DNA from: an uncultured Bacteroidales bacterium
GTDB taxonomy: Bacteria; Bacteroidota; Bacteroidia; Bacteroidales; UBA932
Reading direction: 5' to 3'
NCBI GenBank assembly: GCA_934700615.1
Contig: CAKUXR010000042.1
Span: 1-14,669 of the forward strand
Length of the DNA stretch: 14,669 bases
The notes beneath the pieces were generated by a model. It was given only the letters and a program-made list of their open reading frames with translations. It had not been told where the DNA came from and did not search any database. Below are positions 1-8,662 of the stretch, in pieces. Position 1 is the first letter of the stretch. Each line of letters opens with the position of its first letter. Both the position numbers and the translations under genes were made by a program.

Positions 1-3
1 GTT

Positions 4-86
4 GCGCGGGTGGCGAAATGGTAGACGCGCTAGTTTCAGGAGCTAGTGTCAATTGCGACGTGTGAGTTCGACTCTCATCTCGCGCA
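4..86 (+). tRNA. tRNA-Leu (anticodon CAG)
   Basis: A complete cloverleaf can be drawn. The acceptor stem GCGCGGG (4-10) pairs with CUCGCGC (79-85) and A86 is the discriminator. The anticodon stem CUAGU/GCUAG encloses the loop UUCAGGA, which gives anticodon CAG for leucine CUG codons. The T-arm is GUGAG-UUCGACU-CUCAU (62-78). A long variable arm with a GUC/GAC stem marks a class II tRNA, as expected for leucine. The 3' end is followed by CAA and not CCA, so CCA must be added after transcription, as is usual in Bacteroidetes. A terminator follows directly, so this is the last or only tRNA of its transcript. Confidence 0.96.
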
Positions 87-94
87 CAACAAAT

Positions 95-135
95 GAGGTC
101 AGTTGAAGTGTACAGCTTTGATTGACCTCTTTTTT
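95..135 (+). terminator. intrinsic terminator of the tRNA-Leu transcript
   Basis: GAGGTCA (95-101) pairs perfectly with TGACCTC (123-129), with weaker pairing further in (GAAG with CTTT), and is followed by a run of six T (130-135). It begins nine bases after the tRNA. The opposite strand has only a weak T-rich tail (ATTTGTT), so use by the convergent pbpC transcript is possible but unproven. Confidence 0.9.
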
Positions 136-212
136 GTATCTCAGCAATACTGATCCCCCGCCAGTTTAGACGATGTAAAGTACTCGGAATGCAGGGTATT
201 TTCACTTGCCAT

Positions 213-2534
213 CTACGTTATCGTTATCGAAATCGTAAGCGTTTTGCCGGAATCATCTACGACTGTGACAGTGTGGCGTCCGGAATCAGGACGGACACGT
301 AATTGGTGAATGAAACGTGTTGTGCCTATGAAACTGTTGTCAAGATGCCAATATACAGTCGCGTCCTGATTGGTATGGGCCAGATTCAGGACTAGAGAGC
401 CTGGCGAGCCGTCCAACTGCTTCGGTAGAGTTATGACACTGCCGTTTTCCGGATAAATGAACTCCATCAGAAGACCTGACCCGGACGACGGAACCTTGTA
501 AGAGGCATGCTTCTGTCTGTAAAACCACTCCATGGCAGGCGTGAGACGGAAGACACTGCGGCCGTCCTCAAAATGATGATATGGACAAATCCTGCTTTTC
601 ATTGACCCGGCCGGCAACGTAAGCGTATCCTTTTCATCACAATACGGTCCTGCCAGAAAACCCGATTCATGACAAACTTCAGTGCGCCAAGCCTTATGGC
701 TGCCACGCTCAGAACCGGATATTTCATCCACACTTGGAAACCACGCGGACTTGCTGCCCGGAAGGGCATTGAAAATCTCGAACATCACAGGTCCGGCGGT
801 CCTGGCACCCAGGAGTCCTGCTGCACCTGCACCCGAAGCATTGCCTGCCCAGACACCTACGGCATAGTCCGGAGTCACACCGACCGCCCAGGCATCACGA
901 TAACCATAACTTGTACCTGTCTTCCAGGCAACCTTGCGCACGGAATTGATAAGATGCCAGTCGATTTCATCAGGCCTGTTGACCTCCTTGAGGGCATCCA
1001 GGGTATAAAATACGGCAACAGGATCATCTTCGGAATCCAGCCTGTTGTCCAGACGCCCTGCCAGCTCAGCATAAGCGGCCGTCACCTCATCCAGACGACA
1101 TTCACCGCCACCTAAAATCAGCGACAGACCATAATCCGAAGAGGAACGGTTCAATGTCGTAAGACCACGCGAAGCAAGATTCTCCTGAAAACGCTGGACG
1201 CCATAATCCTTCAGAATATGGACACATGGCACATTGAGTGAACGGCTCAAGGCCGCAGCCGCAGGAACCGCCCCGTCATATGTCATGTCATAATTCTGAG
1301 GAGCGAAACCATTGATATTCACAGGTGTATCAGCCACAAGAGAATACGGAAGAATCGTCCCGTCCTCCAGAGCGTCACAATACAAAAACGGCTTCAGGAT
1401 ACTGCCGGAACTCCGGGGAGACCGCGCCGCATTGACATTGACACCGGCCCTTTTCCGCTCCGGCGAAGCATTGCCGCAGTACGCGAGCACCCGGCCCGTC
1501 GCGACCTCGATGACAACCGCCGCAAGATCCGCAATTCCCTCACGCGAAAGCTCGTCGCCGCGCCGCGAAAGAATCCCCTCAATATGTCGTTGAAGATGAA
1601 TGTCAATGCTGGTGTGGACCATCCGTCCCGAGGTCTTGCCGGAAGTAGCAGGCTTGCCGTCAATGTCAATGACAGAAGAAAAGAACTGTCCGCCTCCATT
1701 GTACTGACCGGAAGCAAAGTCATCCACCAGGTGGGACGCAAACGACGGAAGAGGCTTGGGAGCGTCAGGAATAGGCTCGGAACAGGCCGTCCCATAATCG
1801 TCAATGCTGATGAGCCCTCTATCCAATAATTTGTGCAGTAACCTGTTACGCTTGGCAAGAAGCCTCTCGTGATTCTTTCCCGGCCTTATGCTGGAAGGGG
1901 AGTTGGGGAGGATGGCCAGAGTGGCCGCCTCGCCCCAGGACAAGTCGTCGGCTCCGTGGCTGAAATACCTCCAGGCAGCAGCGTCCAGACCGACTACATT
2001 GCCGCCGAAAGGAGCATGGGTAGCATATAATGACAGAATCTCATCCTTGGAGCAACGCAATTCGAGACGCGTTGCAAGAATGGCCTCTACAAGTTTCTGA
2101 CTTATGGTGCGCGGCTTCTGACGGGACATCCGGATTACCTGCATGGTGATGGTACTGCCTCCGCTTACGACATGGCCAGCCTTCATATTGGCATACATGG
2201 CCTTGCAGATGGAGACAGGATTGATGCCGGGATGCCACCTGAACCACCTGTCCTCAAACTCTATCAGGGACGTGAAATACTTGTCCCTGCCATCCTCATC
2301 CGAATAAGACCCGGCTCCGAAACGCCACTGTCCGTCAGATGCGATCCTGGCACCGAGAAGTTCCCCGTTCCTGTCAGTGACGACAGTCGAATAGACCGTG
2401 TCGGGAAACAGTTCACGAGGCAGGCAGAGAAGGTACCATGACAGAAGTAGGGCAGCCAAAATGAGCAGGGCTGTCAGACGTTTGTGCGCTGCAGCCTTGC
2501 CCATAAGAATGCGTAAATAATCTGAAATCTGCAC
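213..2534 (-). CDS. pbpC: Penicillin-binding protein 1C (bifunctional transglycosylase/transpeptidase)
   Basis: Class A penicillin-binding protein, 773 residues, inner-membrane anchored with catalytic domains in the periplasm, acting in peptidoglycan polymerisation and cross-linking. Seen: one membrane segment at about 20-37. GT51 transglycosylase motifs: EDRWFRWHPG (E94, D95, H101), GGSTITMQ (125-132), the RTISQKLVEA block (142-151) and KDEILSLY. Transpeptidase motifs: S378-I-L-K381 (active-site serine), S432-L-N434 and K538-T-G540. The C-terminal 80 or so residues resemble the BiPBP_C domain that separates PBP1C from PBP1A/1B. The start used is GTG at 2534; an ATG exists at residue 11 (2504) and neither has a Shine-Dalgarno sequence, so the start is uncertain by ten codons. 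The gene lies 12 bases after the macroglobulin stop codon and is almost surely co-transcribed with it, the same pairing as pbpC/yfhM in Escherichia coli. The stop is TAG. Confidence 0.94.
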   Translation of the reverse strand: MQISDYLRILMGKAAAHKRLTALLILAALLLSWYLLCLPRELFPDTVYSTVVTDRNGELLGARIASDGQWRFGAGSYSDEDGRDKYFTSLIEFEDRWFRWHPGINPVSICKAMYANMKAGHVVSGGSTITMQVIRMSRQKPRTISQKLVEAILATRLELRCSKDEILSLYATHAPFGGNVVGLDAAAWRYFSHGADDLSWGEAATLAILPNSPSSIRPGKNHERLLAKRNRLLHKLLDRGLISIDDYGTACSEPIPDAPKPLPSFASHLVDDFASGQYNGGGQFFSSVIDIDGKPATSGKTSGRMVHTSIDIHLQRHIEGILSRRGDELSREGIADLAAVVIEVATGRVLAYCGNASPERKRAGVNVNAARSPRSSGSILKPFLYCDALEDGTILPYSLVADTPVNINGFAPQNYDMTYDGAVPAAAALSRSLNVPCVHILKDYGVQRFQENLASRGLTTLNRSSSDYGLSLILGGGECRLDEVTAAYAELAGRLDNRLDSEDDPVAVFYTLDALKEVNRPDEIDWHLINSVRKVAWKTGTSYGYRDAWAVGVTPDYAVGVWAGNASGAGAAGLLGARTAGPVMFEIFNALPGSKSAWFPSVDEISGSERGSHKAWRTEVCHESGFLAGPYCDEKDTLTLPAGSMKSRICPYHHFEDGRSVFRLTPAMEWFYRQKHASYKVPSSGSGLLMEFIYPENGSVITLPKQLDGSPGSLVLNLAHTNQDATVYWHLDNSFIGTTRFIHQLRVRPDSGRHTVTVVDDSGKTLTISITIT

Positions 2535-2546
2535 AGTACAAGCCTG

Positions 2547-5500
2547 TTATCTGGTCACAGACGCCTTGCCTGATGCCGTGCGGGCATAGACGCCGGCGTT
2601 ATACATGGCATCACAAGTGATGGACGGCAGGATGTACTGGCCTTCATATGCAGCGCGCAGACGGACTCTGAACTCCTTGTAAGTTCCTCTCGGCAGGCTG
2701 AAATAGAAGACATTGCGGTCATCCCTGATGTCCAGATAGTCATAACGGCCGGCGGAAGGAATGTCCTGACCCGTCATCCTCTCATTGACAATCTCCCAGC
2801 CCGAAGGAATCATCTGAGTCAATGCCAGATTGCTGTAATCGTCTGACACTGAGCGGTTGGCGACATGTATAATCGCGGTGAACTCGGTGCCCTGACGCAG
2901 AGACGCAGGGTTGATGAGCGAGCCGTCGCCGAGGACGTACCTTGCGGTAAGGTCAATGCCGGAGGACTTCGCTGCTACTGTCTCTCCCGGTGCTGCTCTG
3001 GAGACAGTAGTCATCCTTACATAGACAGGGCCGTCAGAAGTGTTCCTGACAGTTGCCTTTCCCTTGTTAGGGTGCAGGATGTATGTCGCGTGGCCATTGT
3101 CCGAAGGCAATGCCTCCAGAGAAGCTGCGGACTCATCAGGCTCTTCGACGGATACTGACAGATTGCCTGATGTGACGCTGCGGGAAAGAATTGCCAATGC
3201 CCTTCCGAGGAATGCGGACTCCTGTGTGGTGAGAGCCCAAGGCGAAAGACTTTCCACGTCAGAAGAGCCGCCCAGTATATCATGTGCATAGGTCACTGCG
3301 CCTGCAACATTGCCGGTGCGGACCATAGCCTCCATGGCTATTGCCTTGTCTCTCAGAGGAGTACTGAATGTAGGCAGGTCCATTGTCCAGCTGACAGGGG
3401 AGTCTGAAGCAGCGCTCAGGATATTTGCTCCCGCCGTCTTTTTGCCGCAGACGGAGTAGGCCGAAGCCAACATCATCGATGCCTGCCATGACATGTTGCC
3501 GTTCTCCTTCATCCTGTTCATTGCAGATTCCTCAGGGGACTGTGCCAATGCCAGGGTGAAGAGCCTGTAGGCCTGTGTCAGGTCGCTCAGACCGCTTACC
3601 TTTGCTGTCCTGTAATTCTGGACGCAGCGCTTCTGGAACCGCTTCCATGAAGTCATGACGGCATTGCTGACGTCATAACCCTCTGAACTTGCGACAGTCA
3701 TGAACTCGCCCGCCATTGACGTAACCCATTCATCAGCATGGGTATAGTTCGGCCAGTAGGCAAAACCACCGTCAGGGAGCTGTCTTCCGTAGAGTTCTGA
3801 AAGGATGCCCGGTATCATTGACTTTGCCGCTTCAGCATTTTCCTTGGTCAGATCCTTCATCGCGTAGAGAAGGCTCAGGCCTTTGGCCGCGAGCTGCTCG
3901 GTGCAAGAATGTTGATAACTTCTCATATAATTGAACAGCGTGTTCCAACCTATTGTAGGACAGCCGCTTATTTCAACCCATGCGCCGAGGTCTCCGCTGG
4001 CGTCGAACGGCTGGTAGGTAAATGACCTGCTCTCGCCACGTGAAAGCAGCTTGCCGCTCTCGGAAATGATTTCAGGAGACTGGTTGCGTACTTCCAGATT
4101 TATGGTTTCTGTCATCTTGTGTCCGCTGCCTTCAGCTGAAACGGTGACCTTGGCAGTGCCCTCTTCACCGGATTTGAGAGTGAATCTGGCCATCTTGTCG
4201 CCCTTGCCGGAGAAGGCCAATGATTCTGAGGTGTTCCCTTCTATTGAGATAGGTCCCTCGCAACGTACTGTAACATTGACATTTCCGATTCCCTCCTCCA
4301 TCACAAAGACATTGACAGGAAGGGTGATTGTCTCGCCGCAGCCGGCGAATCTCGGCAGTGTAGGCAGAATCATTACCGGAGATGTGACCGGAACGGTCTT
4401 CTCCGCATTGCCGAACGCGTTCCCGTAACCGGCTACAACCATCACTCTTACGCTTCCCACGTACATCGGCAATGTGATTTTGTGGCTTGCGGAACCGGAC
4501 TTGAGAGTGAACGGACCGAGTACCTTGACTATAGGGTTGAATCTGTTTTCCTTGCGTGCGCCTCTGATAAGCCCTTCGTCACCACCGACACTGAACATAG
4601 CCGAAAGCGCACCTCCGAATGAATTATATACGTTGTCATAAATATCCCAGGTCTTGACACCCAGGGCTTCGCGCTTATACATCGCGTTCCATGGATCCGG
4701 AGTCCTGAATGCAGTCAGGTCCAGCAGACCTTCATCGACGATTGCAAGGGTGTAGGTCATCGTCTTTCCCTTCTTTTCGCTGATTTTGACGGTGAACTGC
4801 TCTTCGGGATGAATCTTGTCCGGCATTGAGATGACCGGTTCGAGATGGGAATCCGGATTCTCTACCATCACAGGCTGGACACCGTACATCCTGACAGGCA
4901 AGTCATTGGAAGTGTTCCAGTAAGGCTGTACCAATGTGATATGGATGTAGAAGTTAGGAGCCATATCGGCATTGACCTTAATCTTATAAGGGGTGTCTCC
5001 GGACTCGGAGGTCTTGACCCATTCGCTGCTGAGGACGCGGGTTCCGTTTTCGATGGAAACCAATGCCCTGCCGTCCTTTGCTGACGGGATGAACACTGTC
5101 GCTGTCTCGCCTGTCTTGTATGACTTCTTGTCAGTAGCGAAACTCAGCATGGCAGGTGCGTCAGGATTGCTTCTGCTTGAGCGGCCGATGTAGTCAGCCA
5201 TGTCCGCGTAGAAGATTCCTCCTGTCGCGTGGCCGCTGTCCAGATCCTTTATATATATGAGGTAGCGGCCCCAATCATTGTCATTGATGTTGAACGAAAT
5301 GTTCATATCATTCTGGCCTGACCTGAAAGTGCCTGAACTGTAGGCGGATGCGGCCGACGCATTGATGTACGAGTCGAGAGGGTCGCGTCTGGATTCCCAC
5401 CACCAGCTCCATTTGAGCTTGAAGATTCTCCATTCGATCTGATGGCCGGAGATGCGTTTTCCGTCAGGGCTGACAACTGCCACAGGGATGTTGTGGGTGG

Positions 5501-8144
5501 TGCCGGTCGTGATATATTCGCCGTCAGCAGGAAGTTTTGCGCCGACGTATGCGCTGAAAGGAGAGTAAGGCATTGTCAATGTCGTGAAACTCTCGTCGCC
5601 CCCGTTCTCGAAAACGGAGCAGAGGATGTCTGCCGAGAGCATGCCGGGAGCCTGAGGCACTGCCGGGAGCCGTACTCTTTCGTGGGCTACTCCGTTATTG
5701 TCCAGGCAGGCTCTGGCCAGATCCGTGCTGAATGTCTCGAAACTGCTTGCAGGATTGCGGAAAGTATAGCCTTCGAATCCGCTGAAACTGGTTTTTCCCG
5801 GTCTCAATGTCATGGAAACCGTGGACAGCAGGCCTGATGCGGCAGGTCCCGTGAGCCAGTTGGAAGAAATGTTTATGGCTGTCATGTTTCCGGCATAGAG
5901 AGCCTTGCTGCCGAAATCGACATTGACCTTCAGTCGGTTAGGCTTTATCGCCTCGATTCTCAGAGGCTTGTGGAAGGTCGCGCCGCCCACTTTCACGTAG
6001 GCGTTCCAGAGACCGGTAGGGCTGTCAGGCGATGTCGGAATCTCGAATGTGTAGAATCCGTTTTCCGCCTTTCTGCACACTTTTCTCGTAAAGAACTGTC
6101 CCTGAGGAGTGTAGATGTCAATGGCAACAGGATGGCTGTCAGGAATCTTGTTCTCGCTGAAGAGAATCATATTCAGATGGAGGGTGTCGCCGGGTCTCCA
6201 GACACCTCGCTCGCCATAGACGAAGCCCTTCAATCCCTTCTGCAGTATCTCTCCGCCGGTGTCGAATCGGCTCAATGACATTTCCTCGCCGTCTGTAACT
6301 TTTATGTAAGTGACTGATTCACCTTTCTTTACGCGTACTGCAAACGGTCTGCCGCTGACGTCAATGGCAGTGAGCCCCTGAGTGTCGCTCTTTCCGCTGC
6401 CGATTTCCTGCAGCTGGTAATTATATGCGGTTATCTCCGCTCCGGAAACCGGCTCTGCTGTAATGATGTCGCTGACTGCCACCCAAATCTTGGCGGCTTT
6501 CTTGCCGGCATCGGCATATTTGGCCACGACACCGAGCTTGGAAGCCATGAAACTTTTTTCAGGGTAATCGTAGTTCATGTAATATGACGGGGTCATCGGG
6601 TTGTTCCTGTCCTGCCACTCGTAAACTGACCAGTCATAGGTGTTGTAGTAGAAATACGGATTAGGAATATCCCATACGGTCTCGTCTTCCTCTGACATGT
6701 TGCCGGATGCCAAGCTTGTCATATTGCTTGCAACTGTCTGTCCGTCAGAGTCCTTGCTGTAGATGTAATACTCTTTCCTGAAAGCGATCCTTGCCCTGTA
6801 TATGGCATTCGGATCCTGTTTGAAAAGGCTTGAGAGGTCCACCGTGAATTTGTTGCTCTTGCTCAGGTCCTTGTCGGGGTCAGTGTCCAGTCTCAATGTG
6901 TTCTTGTAAATCATTCTGCCGGAGCGCCTGAGGTTGTTGTCCCCGTTCAGGCTGTTGTCCTGCAGATACATCAGCACGTTGCTCGGATATATCTTTATAA
7001 TGCTGATATCCACTGCCTTGAGGTTCTTTGCGACGAACGCCATGGTCAGATTCCTGGTGTCAGGAAGTATGCTTCCCTTGCCGACGAATGCCACACCCGG
7101 TTCTGGACTTTCCATCGTGAAGACATGTCTCCATGTGTCGCCGAGCCTGTTGCCGTTGATGTCCCTGACGGCAGGATCCAGTTCAAGTGTCAGTGAACCG
7201 TCCACGTTCTTTCCCAGGTACAGTCTCACCTTGTTGTCAGTCACTTTGGCATTGACCTTAAGTGATTCCGTTCCGTTGCCGTAGTAGTCGTTCTTGGACG
7301 AGGCAGTCACGCTGACGAGACCGTCGAGGTTCTGCCTGCTGTCGAGCGGCTCCGAGAAAGTCACGTCAATGTAATTGTTGTCGCTGTTTACAAGTTTCGC
7401 GTCAATGACATTGAACTTTCCCTTTGCGGGGATGACAGCGAACGCGGTGCCGCATTCATTGAAACCTGTCTTTCCCGGCAGGAATTTGATTGTCAATGTC
7501 TTGTCTCCGTCTCCACGCTTCAGTCCCGTGACATTGAAGTCGAATGCGCGCTCTCCGGATTGCTTCACTTCTGTGGTGAAACCGCTTTCTGGGTAGTCGA
7601 AACTGAGCAGGTCTTCAGGATTCTCCACTGAAACGGAGGTGCTCATGACAAGAGTTCCGCTGACAGAGGCATTGTCAATGTCGGAGCTTGTGACAGTGAT
7701 GTCATTGACCTCGACCGAAGCCTCTTTCTTGGCGCTCACGAAGCTGAATTTGAATTCGCTGTAGCGGCTGTCTGTCTCGGTCACTTTCCCGAGCATGAAA
7801 GTACAGTCATACGTCTTTCCCGGTTTGAGCGAGCCTTCTTCAGGTACGAATTCGATTCTGTTCGGGGATGTCCAACGTGCAGATCCTTTGAGCGATGGAG
7901 AGAACTTGAACAGTTTTCCGGCCTCCTTGTCGGAGTCTGAAAGTTTGCCGCTTATTTTTTCTGCAGGGGAGACGAGCTCCACGACAATGCTGCCGCCGTC
8001 TGTCACGATTCCTCCAGTATAAGCTTCGATATAGTCAGCGAACCCGCTGTCCGGTGTCGCGGCGTTCTTCTGGCCGCAACAGGAAATTGTCAATGCTGAG
8101 ATACCTATGACAAAGATTTTCCTCAAAGTATGAATCAAATCCAT
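2547..8144 (-). CDS. Bacterial alpha-2-macroglobulin family lipoprotein (YfhM-like, thioester-containing)
   Basis: Protein of 1865 residues, the usual large size of the family. Bacterial alpha-2-macroglobulins are thought to trap foreign proteases: cleavage of a bait region exposes an internal thioester that bonds covalently to the attacker. Seen: a signal peptide with cysteines at 22 and 23 that suggests a lipoprotein, although the lipobox (LTISCC) is atypical; a macroglobulin domain at about 630-740 with the signature YGERGVWRPGDTLHL; a probable bait region before about 1190; an A2M domain near 1190-1275 (VKVLGPFTLKSG); the thioester motif C1414-T-E-Q1417 starting the alpha-helical thioester domain; and a C-terminal macroglobulin domain (LALTQMIPSGWEI). 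No acidic surface-export signal follows the lipid cysteine, so a periplasm-facing location is inferred. It is first in an operon with pbpC, consistent with guarding the wall while it is repaired. No break or frameshift is visible. Confidence 0.93.
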   Translation of the reverse strand: MDLIHTLRKIFVIGISALTISCCGQKNAATPDSGFADYIEAYTGGIVTDGGSIVVELVSPAEKISGKLSDSDKEAGKLFKFSPSLKGSARWTSPNRIEFVPEEGSLKPGKTYDCTFMLGKVTETDSRYSEFKFSFVSAKKEASVEVNDITVTSSDIDNASVSGTLVMSTSVSVENPEDLLSFDYPESGFTTEVKQSGERAFDFNVTGLKRGDGDKTLTIKFLPGKTGFNECGTAFAVIPAKGKFNVIDAKLVNSDNNYIDVTFSEPLDSRQNLDGLVSVTASSKNDYYGNGTESLKVNAKVTDNKVRLYLGKNVDGSLTLELDPAVRDINGNRLGDTWRHVFTMESPEPGVAFVGKGSILPDTRNLTMAFVAKNLKAVDISIIKIYPSNVLMYLQDNSLNGDNNLRRSGRMIYKNTLRLDTDPDKDLSKSNKFTVDLSSLFKQDPNAIYRARIAFRKEYYIYSKDSDGQTVASNMTSLASGNMSEEDETVWDIPNPYFYYNTYDWSVYEWQDRNNPMTPSYYMNYDYPEKSFMASKLGVVAKYADAGKKAAKIWVAVSDIITAEPVSGAEITAYNYQLQEIGSGKSDTQGLTAIDVSGRPFAVRVKKGESVTYIKVTDGEEMSLSRFDTGGEILQKGLKGFVYGERGVWRPGDTLHLNMILFSENKIPDSHPVAIDIYTPQGQFFTRKVCRKAENGFYTFEIPTSPDSPTGLWNAYVKVGGATFHKPLRIEAIKPNRLKVNVDFGSKALYAGNMTAINISSNWLTGPAASGLLSTVSMTLRPGKTSFSGFEGYTFRNPASSFETFSTDLARACLDNNGVAHERVRLPAVPQAPGMLSADILCSVFENGGDESFTTLTMPYSPFSAYVGAKLPADGEYITTGTTHNIPVAVVSPDGKRISGHQIEWRIFKLKWSWWWESRRDPLDSYINASAASAYSSGTFRSGQNDMNISFNINDNDWGRYLIYIKDLDSGHATGGIFYADMADYIGRSSRSNPDAPAMLSFATDKKSYKTGETATVFIPSAKDGRALVSIENGTRVLSSEWVKTSESGDTPYKIKVNADMAPNFYIHITLVQPYWNTSNDLPVRMYGVQPVMVENPDSHLEPVISMPDKIHPEEQFTVKISEKKGKTMTYTLAIVDEGLLDLTAFRTPDPWNAMYKREALGVKTWDIYDNVYNSFGGALSAMFSVGGDEGLIRGARKENRFNPIVKVLGPFTLKSGSASHKITLPMYVGSVRVMVVAGYGNAFGNAEKTVPVTSPVMILPTLPRFAGCGETITLPVNVFVMEEGIGNVNVTVRCEGPISIEGNTSESLAFSGKGDKMARFTLKSGEEGTAKVTVSAEGSGHKMTETINLEVRNQSPEIISESGKLLSRGESRSFTYQPFDASGDLGAWVEISGCPTIGWNTLFNYMRSYQHSCTEQLAAKGLSLLYAMKDLTKENAEAAKSMIPGILSELYGRQLPDGGFAYWPNYTHADEWVTSMAGEFMTVASSEGYDVSNAVMTSWKRFQKRCVQNYRTAKVSGLSDLTQAYRLFTLALAQSPEESAMNRMKENGNMSWQASMMLASAYSVCGKKTAGANILSAASDSPVSWTMDLPTFSTPLRDKAIAMEAMVRTGNVAGAVTYAHDILGGSSDVESLSPWALTTQESAFLGRALAILSRSVTSGNLSVSVEEPDESAASLEALPSDNGHATYILHPNKGKATVRNTSDGPVYVRMTTVSRAAPGETVAAKSSGIDLTARYVLGDGSLINPASLRQGTEFTAIIHVANRSVSDDYSNLALTQMIPSGWEIVNERMTGQDIPSAGRYDYLDIRDDRNVFYFSLPRGTYKEFRVRLRAAYEGQYILPSITCDAMYNAGVYARTASGKASVTR

Positions 8145-8359
8145 AACGCTATAGTGTTTAAAGTGTTAGTATTCAGACGTAAATATATGTAATTTTTTGC
8201 TTTAATCGATGCATGTCGGGATTATTTGGGGCGGCTGACACGGCATGACAAATTGTCACCGTCCAGGCATGTGGCACGGCAGTTGATTAAAATGTTTCCG
8301 GCTGCGTCAGATGGTGATGCGGCAAAAACATTGATATAAACATTTAAAATTATAGAATT
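8145..8359. promoter_or_regulatory. divergent control region between the macroglobulin operon and groESL
   Basis: These 215 bases must hold both promoters and the leaders of both operons. No TAnnTTTG box with a good upstream partner was found on either strand, and there is no CIRCE element (the HrcA operator typical of many groE operons). The clearest structure is the inverted repeat TGACAA-A-TTGTCA (8246-8258), extended by CGG (8241-8243) and CCG (8259-8261) with a two-base bulge on the left. GCATG recurs at 8211, 8243 and 8267. The last 30 bases before groES are very A+T rich with no Shine-Dalgarno sequence, normal for this phylum. Confidence 0.5.
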
Positions 8360-8626
8360 ATGATCAGACCATTGGCAGATAGAGTGGTTCTTGAGCCTAA
8401 AGAGGCTGAGACCAAGACAGCTGCGGGACTTTATATCCCTGATACAGCTAAGGAAAAACCACAGCAGGGCAAGGTTGTCGCTTGCGGACCAGGCAAGAAG
8501 GACGAACCTATGGAAGTCAAAGTCGGTGATGAGGTTCTTTATGGCAAGTATGCCGGAACTGAGGTTACCGTAGAGGACAAGAAATATCTTATCGTCCGTC
8601 AGTCAGACATCATGGCAATCCTGTAA
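8360..8626 (+). CDS. groES: Co-chaperonin GroES (10 kDa chaperonin)
   Basis: Cytoplasmic co-chaperonin; a heptameric lid that caps the GroEL ring and closes the folding chamber. At 88 residues it is near the short end of the family's normal range. Seen: the N-terminal strand IRPLADRVVLEP, the mobile loop region ETKTAAGLYIPDTAKEKP (about 17-34) that contacts GroEL, the block GKVVACGPGKK, the segment KVGDEVLYGKYAGTEV and the ending YLIVRQSDIMAIL. It is first in the operon, with groEL 36 bases downstream. The ATG at 8360 matches the conserved start of the family; only A/T-rich sequence precedes it. Confidence 0.97.
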   Translation: MIRPLADRVVLEPKEAETKTAAGLYIPDTAKEKPQQGKVVACGPGKKDEPMEVKVGDEVLYGKYAGTEVTVEDKKYLIVRQSDIMAIL

Positions 8627-8648
8627 ATTCTGTTGATAATTTAAATTT

Positions 8649-8654
8649 AGGAGA
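8649..8654 (+). promoter_or_regulatory. Shine-Dalgarno sequence of groEL
   Basis: AGGAGA ends eight bases before the groEL ATG. It stands out because the other genes here have no strong ribosome-binding site; it fits the very high expression expected of GroEL and supports the start at 8663. Confidence 0.7.
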
Positions 8655-8662
8655 TTATTATT

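Noticed and set aside
1..135. tRNA-Leu 3' end as an attachment site for an integrated element
   Set aside because: No integrase is present, no second copy of the tRNA 3' end was seen in the window, and the adjoining genes are ordinary chromosomal ones.
136..212. Intrinsic terminator for the pbpC operon
   Set aside because: Only a four-base stem (TCAG/CTGA) is visible and no T run follows on the minus strand; termination may instead use the tRNA hairpin or Rho.
1394..1858. 154-codon frame overlapping pbpC on the same strand
   Set aside because: It is in a different frame inside the well-supported transpeptidase gene and has no recognisable motif.
8179..8187. Minus-strand TATATTTAC as the macroglobulin promoter box
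   Set aside because: It differs from TAnnTTTG at the last base, and there is no TTTG-like partner about 19 bases upstream; too weak to list as a feature.
8145..8359. CIRCE/HrcA operator ahead of groES
   Set aside because: Neither half of the TTAGCACTC-N9-GAGTGCTAA element is present.
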